A stretch of DNA of 64,000 bases, from the NCBI RefSeq assembly GCF_000190435.1, contig NC_015152.1, positions 1,432,458-1,496,457 of the forward strand, written 5' to 3'. The notes below the pieces were generated by a model, which saw only the letters and a list, made by a program, of their open reading frames with translations, did no database searches and was not told the origin of the DNA. The position numbers were made by a program, and so were the translations under genes. Shown here piece by piece: positions 60,291-64,000 of the stretch. How positions within the stretch are numbered: position 1 is the stretch's first letter; the number at the start of each line of letters is the position of its first letter. Source of the stretch: Sphaerochaeta globosa str. Buddy. Lineage in GTDB: Bacteria > Spirochaetota > Spirochaetia > Sphaerochaetales > Sphaerochaetaceae.

Positions 60291-61253
60291 CTATTCTTCA
60301 TCGTCGAGATTGATTTGCTCAACCTCACTTTCATCATCATATAGAAAAACGCGACCGTCGTCAGTAGTTGTACATGAAGAATCTGCATCTTGCTGAGAAT
60401 CTTCTGCAAAAAACTCCAGTTCTTCCTCTTCGGTTATGGGAAGATCAGTAAGAACCTCTAATTCTTGGTCCGCATCCCCATCATACAGCTGGTCATAATC
60501 AAGTGCGAAAGCCTCATCCCGTCGTCGAATAAGTATAGGGCCGAAGGGCTCTGTCTGCACCAACATAATCATGCGAAGCTTGCACGCATCAAGAATTGCC
60601 ATAAAGGAACAAATTATGTGGAGTGCAACATCCAGGTGAATGATAATATCCTCGATGCTGATGTACTCCTTGGTTTCAAACAATTCCTGCATCAAGGCAA
60701 TTTTCTCATTGACGGTAACAGACTCATACACATTGAACACCTTATTCGGTGTTATGGTAGTCATCAAACGGGAAAATGTTGCAAGAAGATCCTGCAAGGA
60801 AACCTCGGAAAACAGTTCTTCATCGCCAAAAGGTAAACGGAATTGAGAACTCTTGCGACTGATGAACAACTCTGAGGAACCTGACGTATTCGTGAGTAAT
60901 TCGGTATATTTCCTGAACTTTTGATACTCCAACAGCCGTTCTACCAGTTCCTGTCTTGGATCCTGATACTCCTCATCGAACTCAAGATCGACGGGGAGCA
61001 ACATTCTGCTCTTGATATAGAGAAGATCTGCAGCCATTTTGTAAAATTGCGTAAGATCAGCAAGTTCCGTAAATTTCTCATTTTTTATGTAAGCAAGGAA
61101 TTGTTCGGTGATATCACTGATGGGGATATCGTAGATGTTGATTTCGCTCTTTTGAATCAAAAAAAGAAGAAGGTCCAGCGGACCATCAAAAATGGGAGTA
61201 TGAAACGTCTTCCCACTCCCTTGTATCTCTTTTTCATTCTCTTGATTCTGCAC
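60291..61253 (-). CDS. scpA: Segregation and condensation protein A
   Basis: 320 residues. FHTPIFDGPLDLLLFLIQKSEINIYDIPISDITEQFL is the ScpA kleisin N-terminus, followed by LADFYKMAADLLYIKSRMLLP-like segments and a C-terminal winged helix near SFMAILDACKLRMI. An acidic tail (DLPITEEEELEFFAEDSQQD and others) is unusually long. It bridges SMC heads with ScpB. GTG at 61253 is used, with AAGGG 8 bases upstream; ORF extensions upstream run through the promoter. It heads scpA-scpB-rluB-cmk-rpsA-TPR. Confidence 0.93.
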   Translation of the reverse strand: MQNQENEKEIQGSGKTFHTPIFDGPLDLLLFLIQKSEINIYDIPISDITEQFLAYIKNEKFTELADLTQFYKMAADLLYIKSRMLLPVDLEFDEEYQDPRQELVERLLEYQKFRKYTELLTNTSGSSELFISRKSSQFRLPFGDEELFSEVSLQDLLATFSRLMTTITPNKVFNVYESVTVNEKIALMQELFETKEYISIEDIIIHLDVALHIICSFMAILDACKLRMIMLVQTEPFGPILIRRRDEAFALDYDQLYDGDADQELEVLTDLPITEEEELEFFAEDSQQDADSSCTTTDDGRVFLYDDESEVEQINLDDEE

Positions 61254-61272
61254 TGTGATCACCCTTTGAACG

Positions 61273-61301
61273 AGTATACCCAAGCAGAGACACATTGACA
61301 A
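61273..61301 (-). promoter_or_regulatory. Promoter of the scpA-rpsA operon
   Basis: Minus strand TTGTCA (61296-61301), 17 bases, TATACT (61273-61278); 19 bases from the -10 box to the scpA GTG. The -35 box overlaps the base of the recA hairpin. Confidence 0.7.
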
Positions 61302-61328
61302 GGAAGCGTTCTTGACGAACGCTTCCTT
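61300..61328 (-). terminator. Hairpin after recA
   Basis: AAGGAAGCGTTC and GAACGCTTCCTT (12 perfect pairs) around TTGAC/GTCAA. It follows the recA stop by 9 bases. On the minus strand only TTGTC follows, so a classical T run is missing; termination may be partial. Confidence 0.6.
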
Positions 61329-61337
61329 CAACCTTCC

Positions 61338-62423
61338 TTACTCTAGAGCGGCTGCCTCTTTTTTTGCTTCTCTGTCTTTCTTGGACTCTCGTACCTTTTT
61401 AGGGAACATGAGAGCTCTCAACTTTACATCCAAGTCGGCAACAACATCCGGATTATCCTTGAGGAAGTCCAAAGTCTTATCCCTGCCCTGCCCGATTTTC
61501 TCTCCATTGAAAGAGTACCAGGAGCCACTTTTTTCAAGCATCTCGTATTTGAGCGCAGCATCCAGAACACTTGCGACGTAGCTGATACCCTCACCGAACA
61601 ACAAATCCAATTCAACTTTCTTGAATGGGGGGGATACCTTGTTCTTCACAACCTTGATGCGAACGCGGTTGCCGATAATATCATCAGCACCCTTGCTCAG
61701 CGATTCAATCTTGCGAACCTCGATGCGCACCGAAGCATAAAACTTTAAGGCATTACCACCGGTAGTGGTCTCAGGATTGCCAAACATTACACCAATTTTC
61801 ATACGAATCTGATTGATGAAAATTATTGTGGTATTACTTTTACTCAAAAGGCCGGTTAATTTTCTGAGCGCTTGGCTCATCAAGCGGGCTTGCAAGCCCA
61901 TATGACTGTCACCCATATCCCCATCAATTTCCGCCTGGGGAGTCAAAGCAGCAACCGAGTCAACAACTATGATGTCAACGGCTCCACTGCGAACCAAGGA
62001 TTCTGCAATTTCAAGAGCTTGCTCTCCACTATCCGGCTGGCTGATCCACAACTCATCGATATTTACTCCCAACTTCTTGGCGTAACTGGGATCCATTGCA
62101 TGTTCTGCATCGATAAAGGCTGCGATGCCCCCTGCTTTTTGGCTTTCGGCGATTGCATGCAGGGCCAACGTAGTTTTACCGCTGCTTTCCGGTCCATAGA
62201 TCTCAATTACCCTACCCTTGGGGTATCCGCCGATACCCAGAGCCTCATCCAGCAACAATGAACCTGAGGAAATGTATCCGATATCCAAGGATTCATCGCT
62301 GTCACCCAGCTTCATCAGTGAACCCTTGCCGAATTGCTTGTCGATCTGGATTCTTGCTGCTTCCAATGCTTCTCGTTTCTGATTAAGGTCGGTAGGAAAC
62401 GACGTCTCTTTGCTCTTTGCCAT
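61338..62423 (-). CDS. recA: Recombinase RecA
   Basis: 361 residues. Walker [10 protein letters not shown] (about 77-85), Walker [11 protein letters not shown], the L2 loop region [21 protein letters not shown] and a C-terminal basic/acidic tail ending [14 protein letters not shown]. It catalyses strand exchange and co-protease activity. GGAG lies 6 bases before the ATG. It follows dtd by 66 bases and is probably in the rpe-dtd-recA unit. No LexA-type palindrome was seen upstream of recA. Confidence 0.98.
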   Translation of the reverse strand: MAKSKETSFPTDLNQKREALEAARIQIDKQFGKGSLMKLGDSDESLDIGYISSGSLLLDEALGIGGYPKGRVIEIYGPESSGKTTLALHAIAESQKAGGIAAFIDAEHAMDPSYAKKLGVNIDELWISQPDSGEQALEIAESLVRSGAVDIIVVDSVAALTPQAEIDGDMGDSHMGLQARLMSQALRKLTGLLSKSNTTIIFINQIRMKIGVMFGNPETTTGGNALKFYASVRIEVRKIESLSKGADDIIGNRVRIKVVKNKVSPPFKKVELDLLFGEGISYVASVLDAALKYEMLEKSGSWYSFNGEKIGQGRDKTLDFLKDNPDVVADLDVKLRALMFPKKVRESKKDREAKKEAAALE

Positions 62424-62489
62424 AGTATGCTCCTCAGGCTCTATCAGCCCTTTCCTTACAAGGAAGAGGCTGTTCGTAATTGCTTCACA

Positions 62490-62927
62490 TCATGCTTCCA
62501 GCACAAAGGTAACCGGTCCATCATTCGTGTAGGAAACGTCCATATGTGCTCCAAAACGACCACTGGCCACTGTATATCCCATTGCCCTAAAGAGTGACAG
62601 AGCCGCTTCGTATAAGGCTTCCGCCTCTTTGGGATCTGCCGCATCATCATAGGAAGGACGATTGCCCTTGCGCAGGTTAGCCAACAACGTAAATTGGCTT
62701 ACTACCAATAATTGTCCGCCCACCTCATCGAGTGCTTTATTCATCTTGCCCAGGTCATCGGAGAAAAGACGTAGCTTCACTATTTTTTGGCATAACCAGG
62801 AAAGATTTTGGTGTGTATCACTTTTCCCAAAACCCAAATATACCAACAAGCCATGCTCAATACTCCCAACCATGTGTTGGTCAACAGTAACGTGAGCATT
62901 CTTAACTCGTTGGATGACTGCTTTCAT
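62490..62927 (-). CDS. dtd: D-aminoacyl-tRNA deacylase
   Basis: 145 residues. MKAVIQRVKNAHVTVD start, the catalytic GSQFTLLA-type segment (LLVVSQFTLLANLRKGNRPSY) and the C-terminal NDGPVTFVLEA that closes the D-amino-acid pocket. It hydrolyses D-aminoacyl-tRNAs (for example D-Tyr). Its ATG overlaps the rpe stop by 4 bases (ATGA). Usual length for the family. Confidence 0.96.
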   Translation of the reverse strand: MKAVIQRVKNAHVTVDQHMVGSIEHGLLVYLGFGKSDTHQNLSWLCQKIVKLRLFSDDLGKMNKALDEVGGQLLVVSQFTLLANLRKGNRPSYDDAADPKEAEALYEAALSLFRAMGYTVASGRFGAHMDVSYTNDGPVTFVLEA

Positions 62928-63592
62928 TGCCTAGCTTTGTCCCACATCGCCTGGATAAAACCAGAGCGGTCTTGTTCGCAGAAAAATGCGCTACCACAAA
63001 CAGCAACATCCGCACCACGTTCGGCGATCATGTTTACCGTCGATAGGTTGACGCCACCGTCGACACTCAGGAGATACTTGTATCCCTTTTGGGTTCTGAT
63101 GGATGCAAGTTCACTGATCTTTTCCAAGGTTGAGGGAATAAGGCTTTGACCGCCGAATCCTGGGTTGACTGTCATTATCAGAATTAGATCAACCATATCC
63201 AGGATGGGCAGGATTGATGTAATCGACGAGGATGGTATGAGTGAAACCCCGGCTTTGCATCCGCTGTCCTTGATCATCTGAAGCGTTCTATGCAAATGAA
63301 CGGAAGCTTCTGCATGTACGGTGATATAATCGCTGCCACTCTGCGCAAAATGGGTAATATAGCGTTCTGGCTTATCCACCATGAGGTGAGTATCGAATAC
63401 CAAATCAGAATGAGAGCGCAAGTCCTTGATGAACTTTGGGCCGAATGTAATATTGGGTACAAACATGCCATCCATGACATCAAGATGAACCCACTGTGCA
63501 CCGCTTTTGTTAATGCTTTCAACTTCCTCGGCAGTACGGGAAAAATCAGCGGAAAGCATGCTTGGAGCTATAATCAGAGAAGTTTTTTCCAT
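62924..63592 (-). CDS. rpe: Ribulose-phosphate 3-epimerase
   Basis: 222 residues, TIM barrel. APSMLSADFS, WVHLDVMDGMFVPNITFGP with catalytic Asp, HLMVDKPERYI, MTVNPGFGGQSLIPSTLEKI and the C-terminal VDGGVNLSTV. It interconverts ribulose-5-P and xylulose-5-P in the pentose phosphate pathway. The ATG at 63592 is preceded by AGGAGT only 1 base away, too close for normal use, and a -10 box TATAAC ends 6 bases upstream, so the mRNA is probably leaderless. It overlaps dtd by 4 bases. Confidence 0.95.
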   Translation of the reverse strand: MEKTSLIIAPSMLSADFSRTAEEVESINKSGAQWVHLDVMDGMFVPNITFGPKFIKDLRSHSDLVFDTHLMVDKPERYITHFAQSGSDYITVHAEASVHLHRTLQMIKDSGCKAGVSLIPSSSITSILPILDMVDLILIMTVNPGFGGQSLIPSTLEKISELASIRTQKGYKYLLSVDGGVNLSTVNMIAERGADVAVCGSAFFCEQDRSGFIQAMWDKARQ

Positions 63593-63598
63593 ACTCCT

Positions 63599-63627
63599 GT
63601 TATAGCAGGTAGCCGGCTGTTTTGCAA
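63599..63627 (-). promoter_or_regulatory. Predicted promoter of the rpe-dtd-recA unit
   Basis: Minus strand TTGCAA (63622-63627), 17 bases, TATAAC (63599-63604), then 6 bases to the rpe ATG; implies a leaderless transcript. Confidence 0.45.
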
Positions 63628-63689
63628 TGTCATTTATCGCAAAAATACTATATATTTGTTAATATGTTTTGGGCCTTTTTGAAAATCAA

Positions 63690-63718
63690 TTGCTAGTTTT
63701 TTCAAAGCATGGTATAGT
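63690..63718 (+). promoter_or_regulatory. Promoter upstream of the last gene
   Basis: TTGCTA (63690-63695), 17 bases, TATAGT (63713-63718). The transcript would have a leader of about 95 bases containing a hairpin. Confidence 0.5.
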
Positions 63719-63740
63719 TAATTACGCTGATTTAAATGAC

Positions 63741-63780
63741 AAACCCGAGCAGACTATGACCCGGTCTGCCCGGTTTCTTT
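63741..63780 (+). terminator. Leader hairpin with T-rich tail, possible attenuator
   Basis: AAACC-G-GCAGAC on the left pairs with GTCTGC-CGGTTT on the right (63741-63776, one mismatch and one bulge), followed by CTTTTACG. It looks like a terminator but lies inside the leader of the next gene, between its promoter and its ribosome site. Confidence 0.5.
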
Positions 63781-63819
63781 TACGTCTGAGAATATGGATA
63801 AATATGTTTGGAGGAAGCC

Positions 63820-64000
63820 ATGGGATTCCAGGAGATTGAGAACTTACTGAAAGAAGAGCAGTGGACAAGAACTACGGTGCAAACCTATACGGTCAACAGC
63901 TTTCAGACTCTAGATACGCAAATCAAAGAGTTGGATGAGGAGCAGAAAACCGAGGCGAAAAACCTATGTGACAAGCACCTCGCAGAGCGAGAGCGCAATA
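63820..64000 (+). CDS. N-terminal part of a probable long GreA-type protein (spirochaete form), partial
   Basis: First 60 codons only; the gene runs off the right edge. The ATG at 63820 has GGAGG 5 bases upstream. The peptide starts MGFQEIENLLKEEQWTRTTV and is helical and charged (QIKELDEEQKTEAKNLCDKHLAERERN). Spirochaetes such as Treponema have a large GreA with an extended helical N-terminal region that begins in this way as far as I recall; I cannot confirm it without a search. It could equally be another helical protein. Confidence 0.4.
   Translation, partial: MGFQEIENLLKEEQWTRTTVQTYTVNSFQTLDTQIKELDEEQKTEAKNLCDKHLAERERN

Noticed and set aside
62424-62489. LexA/SOS box before recA
   Set aside because: No CGAAC-N4-GTTCG or CTG-N10-CAG type palindrome in the gap. 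The GTTC-TTGAC-GAAC seen after recA is part of the hairpin at 61300-61328.
1-64000. CRISPR array, prophage or genomic island
   Set aside because: No regularly spaced repeats, integrase, phage genes or abrupt base-composition change were seen; the ISL3 element is the only mobile DNA recognised.

Overview
The window reads as chromosomal DNA of a spirochaete, most likely Sphaerochaeta or a close relative. This is an inference from the genes: an RnfCDGEAB complex, a mixed set of core genes (recA, rpsA, dnaG-rpoD, rnpB, prfB, ftsY), a 2-hydroxyacyl-CoA dehydratase activase, and a probable long-form GreA start at the right edge. Coding density is very high. Genes run in short operons, often with 4-base start/stop overlaps, and no gap of more than about 300 bases lacks a gene. 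No CRISPR array or prophage is visible. The only mobile element is one intact ISL3-family insertion sequence.

Layout. 1-6.2 kb (minus strand): a partial 2-hydroxyacyl-CoA dehydratase-type subunit, its large activase, thiI and a cysteine desulfurase. 6.3-13.5 kb: aroB, hrpA-hisS, pcnB and a P-loop/Asp23-like gene. 13.5-14.9 kb: the ISL3 element with 8-bp target duplications, which appears to have separated the rnf promoter from rnfC. 15-22 kb: rnfCDGEAB followed by a GH57-like protein that seems to lack its catalytic residues. 21.9-30 kb: prfB (with the classical +1 frameshift), a PEGA-like protein, ftsY, an unknown anchored protein, a LolCDE-type ABC transporter and RNase Z. 30-35 kb: a degenerate GGDEF-like membrane protein, an FtsB/DivIC-like protein, Sua5/YrdC, DUF1015, thiamine pyrophosphokinase and AroH chorismate mutase.

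35-40.4 kb: a tripartite tricarboxylate transporter operon (tctCBA) joined to an EPSP-synthase homologue with changed active-site positions and a LacI regulator. 40.4-40.7 kb: divergent tRNA-Thr and tRNA-Tyr genes with good promoters. 40.8-49.6 kb: a YkgJ-like protein, dnaG, rpoD, a zinc-ribbon coiled-coil protein, RNase P RNA, a lipoprotein and a fused radical SAM protein. 49.6-55.7 kb: a BusR-like GntR/RCK_C regulator, mazG, a YtrA-type GntR with its ABC transporter, glmS and a lipoprotein. 55.8-63.6 kb (minus strand): rpe-dtd-recA, then scpA-scpB-rluB-cmk-rpsA-TPR protein. The last gene starts at 63820 and runs off the window.

The points most worth following are: (a) at least six transcription units whose predicted -10 box ends 6-7 bases before the ATG, implying leaderless mRNAs; (b) the transporter-linked divergent AroA; (c) the IS insertion at the rnf promoter; (d) the P-loop/Asp23 fusion; (e) the apparent GH57 pseudoenzyme next to rnfB; and (f) the probable c-di-AMP-sensing BusR-like regulator.
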